64,000 bases of DNA, taken from NCBI RefSeq assembly GCF_965232925.1, contig NZ_CBDDRA010000023.1, positions 10,424 to 74,423 of the forward strand. Reading direction: 5' to 3'. Below are positions 34,721 to 43,363 of this stretch, piece after piece. The DNA is from Tumidithrix helvetica. Its GTDB lineage: Bacteria > Cyanobacteriota > Cyanobacteriia > Pseudanabaenales > Pseudanabaenaceae. The position numbers and the translations under genes are program-made. How positions within the stretch are numbered: position 1 is the first letter of the stretch; each line of letters begins with the position of its first letter. The notes under the pieces are model-generated. The model did no database searches and had not been told where the DNA came from. It saw nothing but the letters and a program-made list of their open reading frames with translations.

Positions 34721-36094
34721 CTAATGTTTGTGGTACTTTCCTTGCAACAGATAGGTTGTCATCGTGCCTTTCCCTTTTATGTCAATCCCCTCGCGAAGTT
34801 GAAACTCATATTTCCCTTTGAGATGGGCATAGGTGGTCTCAGATACTTGAATGCAATTCGGTAAACCATGAGATTCCATGCGACTGGCTGTATTCACCGT
34901 ATCTCCCCAAAGATCGTAGGCAAATTTTTTGATGCCAATCACCCCTGCCACCACGGGTCCGCTACTGATTCCAATCCGAATTTGTAGGGTAGATGCGCTG
35001 TCATGATTAAAGCGATTGACTTCCTCTCGCATACCTAGAGCCATATCTGCGATCGCTTCCGCATGGTTGGCAAGGGGAAGGGGTAGCCCTGCCACTACCA
35101 TATAGGCATCCCCAATCGTCTTGATTTTCTCTAGGTGTTTGCCTTCTGCCAAGCGATCGAATCTAGAAAAAATTTGATTGAGAAGTTCCACAAGTTGACT
35201 GGGCGGAATTTGCGCAGAGAGTTGGGTAAAACCAACAATATCAGCGAATAGAACGGTCACATCCGCAAAACTATCCACGATGAGGGATCGATCTTTTAAG
35301 CGTTCGGCAATTGATTGGGGCAAAATATTGAGTAGAAGCTGTTCCGATCGCTCTTTTTGAAACGTTAACTCTTGATAGGCTTTGTTAAGCTGCGATCGCG
35401 CCATAAATTCGCTCTTTTGTAGGCGCTCATAAAGGAATACAGAGAGATTCTCCATGATGCAAACCCAAATTAGCAATAAAAAGATGATGGTTGATGGAAT
35501 CGCGCGATCGCCTAAGGTAATTGTGAGTACATGGGAAATGTCTTCTCCAAAAGCCCTGATAATTGCGAAATAGCCCAAAAAAGCGGCGACCTGCAAGGTT
35601 AAGTGTAACTGCCAGCAAACGGGAACTAGCGTGGCGTTCCCTAAAAAAATTAAAACCCAAGCCACGAAAGCAGGGCTGTAGATACCACCAAGACCAACAA
35701 TAACTTGACTAGATAAAATCGTTGAGAGCGAAGGAACTAAGAGAAAATAGCCAATATAGCGCTTGTTGAAAAAGAATCTCAAAAAAAGAATGCAAGCAAT
35801 AAAAATTGCCACATTGAGAACTTGTATGCTCAAAACCAGGGAATGACCAGAGGGACCAATATCCTCTGGCAGAATCCTCAGCGTAAGCGTCCAAACAATA
35901 AAACTGAGGTTGCAAATAAAGCCGACCCAAGCCAGCAAATAAAGCCGCGATCGCATAAATTGCGATCGCCATTCATAGTAATCAGGAGTAGAGCTAGGAC
36001 AGGGAGTTGGCAGAGACAAAAATCGGAAAACCGAATTGAATACATTCTGACTCCGAGGCGAAGTTTTGTCTGACGCTTTCACAGCCATGTTCAA
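34721..36094 (-). CDS. Membrane adenylate/guanylate cyclase (class III)
   Basis: A 457-residue class III nucleotide cyclase. Six hydrophobic segments fill residues ~50-220, a short coiled coil follows (AYQELTFQKERSEQLLLNILP), then the catalytic domain from about 255. It has metal-binding Asp in VLFADIVGFT, EKIKTIGDAYMV, IGISSGPVVAGVIG and YDLWGDTVNTASRME. Lys and Asp at the purine-selecting positions favour ATP, so cAMP is the likely product. It should make a second messenger in response to a membrane signal. No receptor gene adjoins it. Confidence 0.92.
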   Translation of the reverse strand: MNMAVKASDKTSPRSQNVFNSVFRFLSLPTPCPSSTPDYYEWRSQFMRSRLYLLAWVGFICNLSFIVWTLTLRILPEDIGPSGHSLVLSIQVLNVAIFIACILFLRFFFNKRYIGYFLLVPSLSTILSSQVIVGLGGIYSPAFVAWVLIFLGNATLVPVCWQLHLTLQVAAFLGYFAIIRAFGEDISHVLTITLGDRAIPSTIIFLLLIWVCIMENLSVFLYERLQKSEFMARSQLNKAYQELTFQKERSEQLLLNILPQSIAERLKDRSLIVDSFADVTVLFADIVGFTQLSAQIPPSQLVELLNQIFSRFDRLAEGKHLEKIKTIGDAYMVVAGLPLPLANHAEAIADMALGMREEVNRFNHDSASTLQIRIGISSGPVVAGVIGIKKFAYDLWGDTVNTASRMESHGLPNCIQVSETTYAHLKGKYEFQLREGIDIKGKGTMTTYLLQGKYHKH

Positions 36095-36173
36095 AAATCC
36101 CCCTAAGTATTTGTCATGCCCTAATAAAATCGCAGTACTGACCTAAGAGAATTTTAATACTGTTTTGGGATAT

Positions 36174-36749
36174 CTAAACTTTTACGATTCGTCCCCCTTG
36201 CAGTTTATATTTCACAATTTTTGTACCTGTTTGTTCTCGATTTAGTATGGTCACAGCAATCTCACCAGATTTTAGAAGCGCAATTTTCTTGACCTTGATC
36301 CGATCTTCTAAATAGATGGTGTCTATATTGACTGGACTACCCTGCTGATTTATGACGACAGCTAAAAATTTATAGTTATTCGGAGCCCCAGGGCTGACAC
36401 TCAAAACGACTACAGCATCTTTCGCTCCATCTTGGTTTAGGTCTACGATCGCAGTATAGGTCTCAAGCTTGATCGATGTTTTTTGAGATGCCCCTGTTTT
36501 GTAGACATATTGACCGTTGACCAGTCTAAATTGACCGTAGTCAGGCACTTGATATTCAACATTGAGGAGCGCTTCTTTTGTTAAGGAGGAAGCGTTAACG
36601 ACTCTTGTCGTTTGAGCGATCGCACCTTGTTTTAAAACAGCTTCACCCAACATAGCCGCAAAAGTTGTTGGCATAACCGAACTCGAAGCACCGAATACTA
36701 GCCCTGCGATCGCCATTTTTTGCCAAAGTTTCATCAATGCAACCCTCAC
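36174..36749 (-). CDS. Exported hypothetical protein with FG-GAP-like segment
   Basis: A 191-residue secreted protein. The signal peptide (LWQKMAIAGLVFGASSSV, cut near TTFAA or AIAQ) may start at Met1 or Met6. The mature part is beta-rich with IVDLNQDGAKDAVVVLSV near residue 100, an Asp-rich loop reminiscent of calcium-binding FG-GAP/integrin-type repeats. It sits alone after the cyclase. Not recognised beyond that; function unknown. Confidence 0.62.
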   Translation of the reverse strand: MRVALMKLWQKMAIAGLVFGASSSVMPTTFAAMLGEAVLKQGAIAQTTRVVNASSLTKEALLNVEYQVPDYGQFRLVNGQYVYKTGASQKTSIKLETYTAIVDLNQDGAKDAVVVLSVSPGAPNNYKFLAVVINQQGSPVNIDTIYLEDRIKVKKIALLKSGEIAVTILNREQTGTKIVKYKLQGGRIVKV

Positions 36750-37092
36750 ATTTTTTTATAATTGAGATCTAAATTTGTCACCTTATATCCTGCATTGTGC
36801 ATCGTTAATCTACGCAGCCAGATTTGCGAAACCCCAAGCCTCACAGTCACTTGTCTGTCAGCCCTAAACAGACCAACCGCATCCAAGGTTTGTTCCATTC
36901 TGATGGCATAGCAATTTCCCTAGATTATGTTTTACCTTGAGGAGTCTATATAAATGGGGGGAACAGCTCATCCTCAATGCATATGTCTTTATGATGGGCA
37001 AAATAGCAGGCGAGACATATCCTTGGCTAGATTCTCATTGTACGAATTATTGTTACAGTTCTTTACATAGAGTTAAGAACGGGAAAAAACAA
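36750..37092. promoter_or_regulatory. Upstream region of the HLIP gene
   Basis: 343 bp with no supported gene; an in-frame extension of the HLIP frame reaches 36937 but its residues do not resemble the family. TCTATATAAATG (about 36943-36954) could be part of a -10 region. It is divergent between two genes, so both promoters lie here. I could not identify HLR1 elements with confidence. Confidence 0.4.
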
Positions 37093-37302
37093 ATGCAAAG
37101 CGGATTTACCATCAACGACCAAGGTCTACTCAACAACTACGCGATCGAACCTCAAATGTATGTTGACGATGCCGATCGTACTGGCTTTACGCCCTTTGCC
37201 GAGAAACTGAACGGTCGCCTCGCCATGATTGGATTTGTCTCTTTACTTGCGATCGAAGTTTTAACCAGACATGGTTTGATCTGGTGGCTCAATAACCTAT
37301 AA
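37093..37302 (+). CDS. High light-inducible protein (one-helix Lhc-like)
   Basis: A 69-residue thylakoid protein with the chlorophyll-binding motif EKLNGRLAMIGFVSLLAIEV (residues ~38-57) in its single helix. HLIPs/SCPs bind chlorophyll and carotenoid, protect newly made chlorophyll proteins and dissipate excess energy. ATG 37093 gives the standard N-terminus; GGGAAAAAACAA lies before it. A strong terminator follows 56 bp after the stop. The N-terminal 37 residues are a longer stretch than in the shortest HLIPs, similar to HliC/D-type proteins. Confidence 0.92.
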   Translation: MQSGFTINDQGLLNNYAIEPQMYVDDADRTGFTPFAEKLNGRLAMIGFVSLLAIEVLTRHGLIWWLNNL

Positions 37303-37357
37303 ATTCCTACAGAGATTTTTCCTCCAAATAGTCAAGCAAAGATAATAACGGTTCTCT

Positions 37358-37384
37358 CCCTACCTCAACAGTAGGGTTTTTTTC
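37358..37384 (+). terminator. Terminator after the HLIP gene
   Basis: CCCTAC (37358-37363) and GTAGGG (37371-37376) pair around a 7-base loop, followed by seven T. Confidence 0.9.
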
Positions 37385-37440
37385 TTGAGTCAATCAATCC
37401 CAAATTCTACAGATGCCAATATCTGATTCCATTTAAAAAG

Positions 37441-37926
37441 TTACAAGAGATTAAAAAATTCGCGATCGATTTCATAGCCGAGGCTTTGCGTCATTTGTTG
37501 TAGCTTTGCCGTGTTAAAAATTTCGCGCTGTTTGAGCCAGAGCGAAATACTAAACACCTTGTGCATCACAAAAAGCTCCAATGCCTCTGGGTTGAAAACA
37601 ATGCCATCGGTACTGCTAAATTGATGCGGTACGAGCATGGCAGCGTAGCGGGTGAGTTCGCCACTACGCCAGTCAAGGATATAGGGCAACCAAGGGTACA
37701 TAGCATCAAGACGCACGAACCAGAGACGAACTTCAGGAATTTCTGAAAGTTCGCGTGGATCGCCTAGCTCTCGCGGATACAGAATCTCAAATCGCAACTG
37801 GGGTTCTGAAATCGCAGGATCGTCAGAATTACTCGCCAACTGTTCGAGAACTTTATCTATGACGAGCTTTGCTGGAGTGATATCGATCGCTTCAATACAA
37901 GCCAAGTTGAGATTAATCGTCGTCAT
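37441..37926 (-). CDS. crr6: CRR6 family NdhI maturation factor
   Basis: A 161-residue protein matching the cyanobacterial/plastid CRR6 family, which helps assemble the NdhI subunit into the NDH-1 complex. Diagnostic stretches are LRFEILYPRELGDPRELSEI near residue 44, VRLWFVRLDAMYPWLPY near 66, and RYAAMLVPHQFS near 92. Soluble, cytoplasmic or stromal-side. It starts 24 bp after the dnaJ stop on the same strand, so a DnaJ chaperone and an assembly factor probably share a transcript. ndhI itself is not in the window. Confidence 0.88.
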   Translation of the reverse strand: MTTINLNLACIEAIDITPAKLVIDKVLEQLASNSDDPAISEPQLRFEILYPRELGDPRELSEIPEVRLWFVRLDAMYPWLPYILDWRSGELTRYAAMLVPHQFSSTDGIVFNPEALELFVMHKVFSISLWLKQREIFNTAKLQQMTQSLGYEIDREFFNLL

Positions 37927-37950
37927 AGCATGGAATCCTTATTTTGTCCC

Positions 37951-38928
37951 TTATTTTGCCTTAGTGAGATTCTCACGCGGATCGAAAGATTGAACTTTTA
38001 GCAGTTGTTCGTATAGTTCGCGCTCGCGGTTGGAAGGATTTTTGGGAACCACAATTTGCACCTCCACATACTGATCGCCAAAGCCCCGACCATCTTTGGG
38101 GAACCCTTTACCCGTAAGTCTCAGTTGCTGACCTGACTTAACCCCAGGGGGAATCGTGAGCTTCACCGCTCCGCTCAGGGTTGGCACTTCTACTTGGATA
38201 CCAAGCACAGATTCGCTCGGTGAGATGGGAAGTTGGCAGCGCACATCCGAACCTTCAAGGGTAAAGAAGGGATGTGTTTTAAGGCTGATTTTGAGATATA
38301 GGTCTCCCCCCGAAGGACCCTGTCCTTTAAGGCGAATCCTTTGTCCTGACAGAACGCCTGCGGGCATATTGACCTCAAGCGATCGCCCATCCTCTAGCCG
38401 AATGCGTTCGCGCCCACCCACATAGGCACGCTCTAATGGAAGTTCTAACAAAGCTTCAGAGTCGCGCCGCGCCGCAGGACGTGGAGGAGCCTGTGTATTG
38501 GTGCGATAGCCATAGTTTGGATCGGAGGGACGACCTTCTGTCGTGCGAAATTTGCCTAAAAGCTGATCGACAAATTCTTGGAAGTCGCTAAATTGGCTAA
38601 AGTCAACATCACCCGAAGCATAGTTGCGCTCGAAGTCGGGGTTATAGGTTTCTTGGCGGGGCGCACTCGAAGCACCTCGATTACCACCTTGAAACCCACC
38701 CTGTTTCCAAAATTGCCCAAATTGATCGTACTGCTGTCGTCGAGACGGATCGGATAAGACCTCATAGGCCTCACCAATATCTTTAAAGCGTTCTTCCGCA
38801 GACTTATCGCCCGGGTTAAGGTCAGGGTGATACTTACGAGCTAACTTACGATATGCCCTCTTGATCTCATCGACGGAGGCTGTCTTAGGTATACCTAAAA
38901 TTTCGTAGTAGTTGCGAAAGTTTTGCAT
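37951..38928 (-). CDS. DnaJ/CbpA-type co-chaperone
   Basis: About 325 residues. The J domain covers ~5-70 with HPD in KYHPDLNPGD, followed by a Gly/Phe-rich linker (FGQFWKQGGFQGGNRGAS). The C-terminal substrate-binding domains at about 160-315 include LELPLERAYVGGRERIRLEDG and IPPGVKSGQQLRLTGKGFP. The Cys-rich zinc finger is absent, which makes it a type II (CbpA/DnaJ2-like) protein that stimulates DnaK. ATG 38928 is preferred to the GTG two codons upstream. It is followed closely by crr6. Confidence 0.93.
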   Translation of the reverse strand: MQNFRNYYEILGIPKTASVDEIKRAYRKLARKYHPDLNPGDKSAEERFKDIGEAYEVLSDPSRRQQYDQFGQFWKQGGFQGGNRGASSAPRQETYNPDFERNYASGDVDFSQFSDFQEFVDQLLGKFRTTEGRPSDPNYGYRTNTQAPPRPAARRDSEALLELPLERAYVGGRERIRLEDGRSLEVNMPAGVLSGQRIRLKGQGPSGGDLYLKISLKTHPFFTLEGSDVRCQLPISPSESVLGIQVEVPTLSGAVKLTIPPGVKSGQQLRLTGKGFPKDGRGFGDQYVEVQIVVPKNPSNRERELYEQLLKVQSFDPRENLTKAK

Positions 38929-39050
38929 AATCACTGAATCACGGCGGTGGAGTTGTTAAACCCTTGAGATATCCTAGCTTACATCGCTTCAGATTTTTTT
39001 AATCTTGGCTTGCAAGAATTTGCTAGCACCAGAAGTAAGTCTCATAAAAG

Positions 39051-40451
39051 TTACGTCCAACTAGCAAACCACATTAGCATGCGAAAATGTGCTGATGAGA
39101 TCGGTAAACCGATATAAATTGGCAACCAAAACACGAATGAGGCTGTAATTCCGATCGCCGCAGTCATCCCAACCGCTCTAAAAAAATCATGCTGTTGCTG
39201 CCAACACCACTCAACCGCCAGCGAGATCGCCATAAAGGCAAACACAGAAGCAGGCATGTAGTGGTACAAAAATGTACAACGACGGCTGAGACTCCAAGGC
39301 AACCAGTTGCCCAAAAAACTGACGACAATGTAAAACGCCATCCAAGGAAAATTTGCGATTCTGCATTGAGAAAATTGCTGCGATATTTGCTGAGAAAGTT
39401 CTTGAGAAAGCTGGCAAACTAATTTGTTTTTCTGTCTTGTTAAAACTTGCAAAAAATTTTGTAGACAAGCTTGCAGGGTTGGACTAATTGCTATTACTAA
39501 AGTCAAACTGCCCAAAATTAGCGCGATCGCGCTAAACCAATATAAAAAAGGGTTGCCCAAGCCATGTACAAACTCAACGATCTCACCATTGGCTTTGGTC
39601 TCGTAAAAGTAAGCCACTGGGCGGATCAGCCAAATCCAAGTCCACCATGCCGAGCAATAGGGATGAATCGGTTCTTTTGCGCCCACGCCTAAATTTTGAT
39701 GAAAACCAAAAATCTGTCGATGTTGCTCGAGCAGATCCATGCTTGGGTTGAGTTGTAAATGGGGTTGCCACTGCAACCAGTAAAAACCAAGCGGCAAAAG
39801 CACCAATCCCAAACCGACTTGTAACCAACTGAGGGACTGCTTGTACTTTAAACGAACGATCAGTGCGATCGCTGCTAACCCCACCCCATAGCCCAAGCCC
39901 GTCCATTTCACGCTGACAGCGGCTCCAAACATGACACCTGTAGCCAATACCCATGCCCATCGCTGTCTAGAGCGTTTGAGCGCTAATACCATGCATACCT
40001 GACTCAGCATGCCAAATAACAGGATGTAGATATTGATCAAGCCATAGCGAGATTCCACCAATAGCAGACCATCTACAGCCGTAAACCAACCTGATAACCA
40101 TGCCCACACAGGGCGATTGCTCAACTGAGCGACCAAGGTATAGGTAATCAGGGGAACCAAGGCTCCTGCTAGCGCAGACATACAGCGAAACCCAAAGGGA
40201 TTGTAGCCAAATAGCTGAATCCCTAAAGCAATCATGTATTTGCCTAAAGGCGGATGAGCATCAAAAAATGGCTCACCATTGAGGTAGTCAAGCCCAAACT
40301 TGGGATAATAAACCTCATCAAATACGGGCTTTTCTAGATAATCTAACTGCCAAAATCTCGTGGCAAAGGCAACCAAAGCGATCGCTGCTATCCCCAACCA
40401 TGGATGCTCGAAAAAATAGACAAATAAGTTACGGGGAGAACTAAGCTTCAT
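39051..40451 (-). CDS. PMT/ArnT-family glycosyltransferase (GT39-like)
   Basis: A 466-residue polytopic membrane protein of the protein O-mannosyltransferase family (PF02366). The catalytic acidic loop KPVFDEVYYPKFGLDYLNG (about residues 36-54) and DAHPPLGKYMI are characteristic. About ten to eleven helices follow, with a C-terminal block (SLSRRCTFLYHYMP) of the PMT C-terminal type. It should transfer a lipid-linked sugar to proteins or envelope glycans on the outer face of the membrane. A hydrophilic Gln/Ser-rich loop at 340-370 is unusual in composition. Confidence 0.87.
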   Translation of the reverse strand: MKLSSPRNLFVYFFEHPWLGIAAIALVAFATRFWQLDYLEKPVFDEVYYPKFGLDYLNGEPFFDAHPPLGKYMIALGIQLFGYNPFGFRCMSALAGALVPLITYTLVAQLSNRPVWAWLSGWFTAVDGLLLVESRYGLINIYILLFGMLSQVCMVLALKRSRQRWAWVLATGVMFGAAVSVKWTGLGYGVGLAAIALIVRLKYKQSLSWLQVGLGLVLLPLGFYWLQWQPHLQLNPSMDLLEQHRQIFGFHQNLGVGAKEPIHPYCSAWWTWIWLIRPVAYFYETKANGEIVEFVHGLGNPFLYWFSAIALILGSLTLVIAISPTLQACLQNFLQVLTRQKNKLVCQLSQELSQQISQQFSQCRIANFPWMAFYIVVSFLGNWLPWSLSRRCTFLYHYMPASVFAFMAISLAVEWCWQQQHDFFRAVGMTAAIGITASFVFWLPIYIGLPISSAHFRMLMWFASWT

Positions 40452-40522
40452 GGCTCTCCATCTCCCCTAGTTTGCTTGAATGCTTGATAACATCAAATTT
40501 ACTTAAAATTTACTTAGCTAAT

Positions 40523-41299
40523 TTATTTAGCTGCCTTTACTTGCGCTAAATAGGACTCTAGGTCTGCCATTTCAGCCACACCCGAAAACAGGAATCCGTT
40601 AAAGATAAAGGTAGGCGTACCTCGAATTCCAAGGCTTTGTCCTAGCTCCATGTCTTTTTGAATCGCAGTTTTAGCGGCTTCACTATTACGATCTTGATTG
40701 AATTTAGCGACATCTAGCTTTAAATTTTGAGCGAGGGCTGGGTAAAACGACTCATCTAACTTGTCTTGCTGCTCAAATAAGCCGTCATGGTATTCCCAAA
40801 ATTTACCTTGTTGACCAGCCGCCCATGATGCCAGCGCTGCGGGTAACGCTTGAGGGTGAATCTGAACCAGAGGGAAATGCTTGTAAACCAAAGTCACTTC
40901 GTCTTTGTGCTTTGCGATAAACTCTTTGGTGACGGCTTGAGCTTTAGAGCAAAATGGACATTGAAAATCAGAAAATTCAGCGAGTACAATTTTTTGAGAG
41001 ACTGCACCCATTACAGGCGAGTTACGAATAATCAGACGTGGTTCTTGCTTGATCTGTTGCAAAACTTGATCGCGAAGCTTTGTCTGCTGCTGCCTTTGCG
41101 CTTGGTCGTAGGCTTGGATTGAGTCTAAGATCGCTTTGGGATTTTTGCGGATCACCTCTAACACTTTCGTCTCAAATTCTGTGTCGGTCAGTTGTCCGCT
41201 GCCAGATTGCCCCGCAGAAGCACAAGCTGTTGCAGAAAATACTAGCAACAACAATGTGGCAAAGAGAGAGACCCAAAACCTTATGGTAGAACGCATGAT
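40523..41299 (-). CDS. DsbA-family thiol oxidoreductase, exported
   Basis: About 258 residues from ATG 41299. The N-terminal signal (FWVSLFATLLLLVFSATAC) may be lipidated on the Cys or cleaved. The thioredoxin-fold DsbA-like domain has the redox motif in SDFQCPFCSKAQ and the cis-Pro loop RGTPTFIFNGFLFSG. It should introduce or shuffle disulfides in the periplasm/thylakoid lumen. The preceding helical segment (about 30-90) is typical of DSBA-like proteins of this group. It is 71 bp upstream of the PMT gene, same strand. Confidence 0.88.
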   Translation of the reverse strand: MMRSTIRFWVSLFATLLLLVFSATACASAGQSGSGQLTDTEFETKVLEVIRKNPKAILDSIQAYDQAQRQQQTKLRDQVLQQIKQEPRLIIRNSPVMGAVSQKIVLAEFSDFQCPFCSKAQAVTKEFIAKHKDEVTLVYKHFPLVQIHPQALPAALASWAAGQQGKFWEYHDGLFEQQDKLDESFYPALAQNLKLDVAKFNQDRNSEAAKTAIQKDMELGQSLGIRGTPTFIFNGFLFSGVAEMADLESYLAQVKAAK

Positions 41300-41726
41300 G
41301 AAACGCCTTAGTGAAATTCGCAAAAACTAGTCCCAGTCTATACCATAAGTTAGCATCGTTTGCCACAGCCAAAGAGACAATCAAAATAATGAAGTCTATA
41401 GCGCACCTTAATTGTTGGTGAACGCAGTACGGGCATCTAGCCTGTGCAGGCTAGATGCCTGCGCTACAAATTTACAACTCATTTTAGGATTGCCCTATGC
41501 ATATCGGAATCGAATATAGGCGCGATCGCGTACAAGGAGAACGCCTCTGAAATTTCCTAAAGCAGCATATGTTTGCGCGTTTTAGAGCTAGATTCTTTCA
41601 GCGATCGAGTCAATTCTCTCAATCGGAAAAATTATTTTTATGTTAAGAGAGTCATGATTTCAACATATATAAATTAAATTTAAAACTTACCTTTTATTCG
41701 CATTGTGCTGATTTAACTTGAAACCT
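41300..41726. other. Intergenic region with a dispersed palindrome
   Basis: No gene. It holds the 41433-41458 palindrome and then an increasingly AT-rich stretch leading to the small hypothetical gene. Confidence 0.5.
41433..41458. repeat. Perfect palindrome, member of a dispersed repeat family
   Basis: Arms GCATCTAGCCT (41433-41443) and AGGCTAGATGC (41448-41458) surround GTGC. The reverse complement of the right flank (TTTGTAGCGCAGGCATCT) reappears at 43126-43143 after the cobH gene. The same hairpin core therefore occurs twice within 1.7 kb. Confidence 0.85.
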
Positions 41727-42086
41727 ATGAGTTTAAATCTGTTAGATCTGGACGATTCCCCACCAGAAATTCAAACTTTGGTAATTGCGGGAAATTATTG
41801 GGAATATTTACAATGGAGGCGAGGATTTGTTGATATCAAGACTTGTAAATATATTGAAAGTCTTGAAGATATCGAAGGATTAAATGGTTTTTTTGTAGAT
41901 CTGGTGTGTTATGGCACGTATCAGCTCAATCCAGTTTACTGTTCCCGTCAAATGCAAAAGCTGATTGCTGAAAGTCAGTCTCCATTTAGAGCCTATGTCA
42001 ATATCTTCACAAAAAACAAAAGAATACAGGAATTGACATCGCAGGTACAAGAGATCGTTTTTCCCTTCAAATTTATATACCCATGA
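41727..42086 (+). CDS. Hypothetical protein
   Basis: About 119 residues from ATG 41727 (a TTG three codons earlier is possible). It is soluble, with aromatic-rich stretches (VIAGNYWEYLQWRRGF and DLVCYGTYQLNPVYC) and a lysine-rich C-terminal part. More AT-rich than its neighbours. No family recognised and no informative neighbours. Confidence 0.55.
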   Translation: MSLNLLDLDDSPPEIQTLVIAGNYWEYLQWRRGFVDIKTCKYIESLEDIEGLNGFFVDLVCYGTYQLNPVYCSRQMQKLIAESQSPFRAYVNIFTKNKRIQELTSQVQEIVFPFKFIYP

Positions 42087-42487
42087 TGTAGGTTTTGTGG
42101 TGACTTACCTAGCTCCTGTCGCTCTATTCCGATTTCTCTTGAATGCTAACTTCAGTTAATTTCGCACTTTTCTCATTCATAGAAAAGCGTTAGACTGACT
42201 TGGGAAAAAACGGCTTTTACTCCCCTCAGTTGAACGATATATCGAAATCATGTCACTTTCAACCAAAACAAATATTCTGCATCTAAAGCCCGTTAATACC
42301 TGCGATTCGACATGGGCAGATCGCAGAATCCAGAAATTAGGCGATCGCAATCTTTCATGTAATTTTGACAAAAACAACGCATCTAGGGCTTAAAATTCAA
42401 AAGTTATACTAAATTCGCTACAACAAGATCTAAATCACCGATCGGCGATCGCTACCCACTGAATAACTGAATAACTAACTCACTAGT
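42087..42487. other. Intergenic region upstream of cobH/cbiC
   Basis: 401 bp without a supported gene. Just before the ATG are three near-identical heptamer units (ACTGAATAACTGAATAACTA, 42458-42477), another short tandem repeat. I looked for a cobalamin riboswitch and saw no B12-box-like core. Confidence 0.5.
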
Positions 42488-43111
42488 ATGGAATGGCACA
42501 TCACGGACGCACAGAGCCTTGCAATTATCGATCGAGAGGTTGGGGAGCATACCCTATCACCATCTGAATACGAAATCGTGCGCCAAATTATTTATGCCAC
42601 TGCCGACTTTGAATATCAAGACTTAGTGAAGTTTTCAGAACATGCCCTGCAAGCGGGTGCTGCTGCATTGGCTGCCCGCACGACGATCGTGGTTGATGTA
42701 TCAACCGTTCAGGCGGGAATTGCCAAAAAGGTTCGCTCTACATTTGCCAATCCTATTTATTGCGGTACAGAAGCATTTACACGTCCGCAAAAAGATAAAT
42801 CGCAAGCTGTTTGGGGAATTGAAACCCTAGCCAAGCGATACCCCGAGGCAATCTTTGTGATTGGGGAGTCGCAAGCCGCTTTGGCATCTCTGGTAAATTT
42901 GATCGAACTGGAAGAAGTCAAGCCTGCTTTGGTAATCGGTGCCCCATCAGGCTTTATTGAAGTCCATGAGATTAAAGATCGCCTCAACGATACTCTCGTG
43001 CCGCATATTCGAGTCAACGGTCGCAAAGGAAATGCGATCGTGGCTGCCACCATTCTCAATGCTCTGACTGAGCTAGCTTGGCAGGCTTACGGGCAAAATG
43101 GCGAGGCTTAG
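42488..43111 (+). CDS. cobH: Precorrin-8X methylmutase (CobH/CbiC)
   Basis: Moves the C-11 methyl group to C-12 of precorrin-8X, giving hydrogenobyrinate (or the cobalt form in the early-insertion route) in B12 synthesis. The 207-residue chain shows the family layout: ATADFEYQDLVKFSEHAL near residue 37, a central VDVSTVQAGI, and the active-site region IGAPSGFIEVHEIKDRL near 155 followed by RVNGRKGNAIVAATILNAL near 176. No other cob/cbi gene is in the window. Cytoplasmic. Cyanobacteria usually use the early cobalt route, so the CbiC name is equally apt. Confidence 0.93.
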   Translation: MEWHITDAQSLAIIDREVGEHTLSPSEYEIVRQIIYATADFEYQDLVKFSEHALQAGAAALAARTTIVVDVSTVQAGIAKKVRSTFANPIYCGTEAFTRPQKDKSQAVWGIETLAKRYPEAIFVIGESQAALASLVNLIELEEVKPALVIGAPSGFIEVHEIKDRLNDTLVPHIRVNGRKGNAIVAATILNALTELAWQAYGQNGEA

Positions 43112-43125
43112 AAAATTCCATGTAA

Positions 43126-43160
43126 TTTGTAGCGCAGGCATCTTGCCTCCACGCGTTGGA
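43126..43160 (+). repeat. Partial copy of the GCAGGCATCT dispersed repeat
   Basis: TTTGTAGCGCAGGCATCTTG matches the flank and left arm of the reverse-complemented palindrome at 41433-41458, then diverges into CCTCCACGCGTTGGAAGCC. It is a degenerate or half copy downstream of cobH. Confidence 0.65.
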
Positions 43161-43289
43161 AGCCAATACCCCATTCACAAGCAATTAAGGATCGCTGGTA
43201 TATATGCATTCCGATCGCGAAGCATTTCCAAAGAATCTTGGGAATCGTTTGGCTAATGAGTGGTTACTTGCCATAACAATAATCTTTCA

Positions 43290-43305
43290 TAATGCTTTCA
43301 TTATT
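43290..43305. promoter_or_regulatory. Inverted repeat upstream of mntH
   Basis: ATAATG-CTTT-CATTAT is a perfect 6-bp inverted repeat 58 bp before the mntH start, within an AT-rich promoter-like stretch that also has AGCATAATTAGCAT. Position and symmetry fit an operator for a metal regulator, but this is inference; no regulator gene is nearby. Confidence 0.4.
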
Positions 43306-43363
43306 TGAGAAAAATGTAGCATAATTAGCATTATTGTGTTTCGTTTTCTTTGCTCCTCTCGTT

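Noticed and set aside
42087..42487. Cobalamin riboswitch before cobH
   Set aside because: No B12-box-like core or conserved stems could be found by eye; only short tandem repeats are present.
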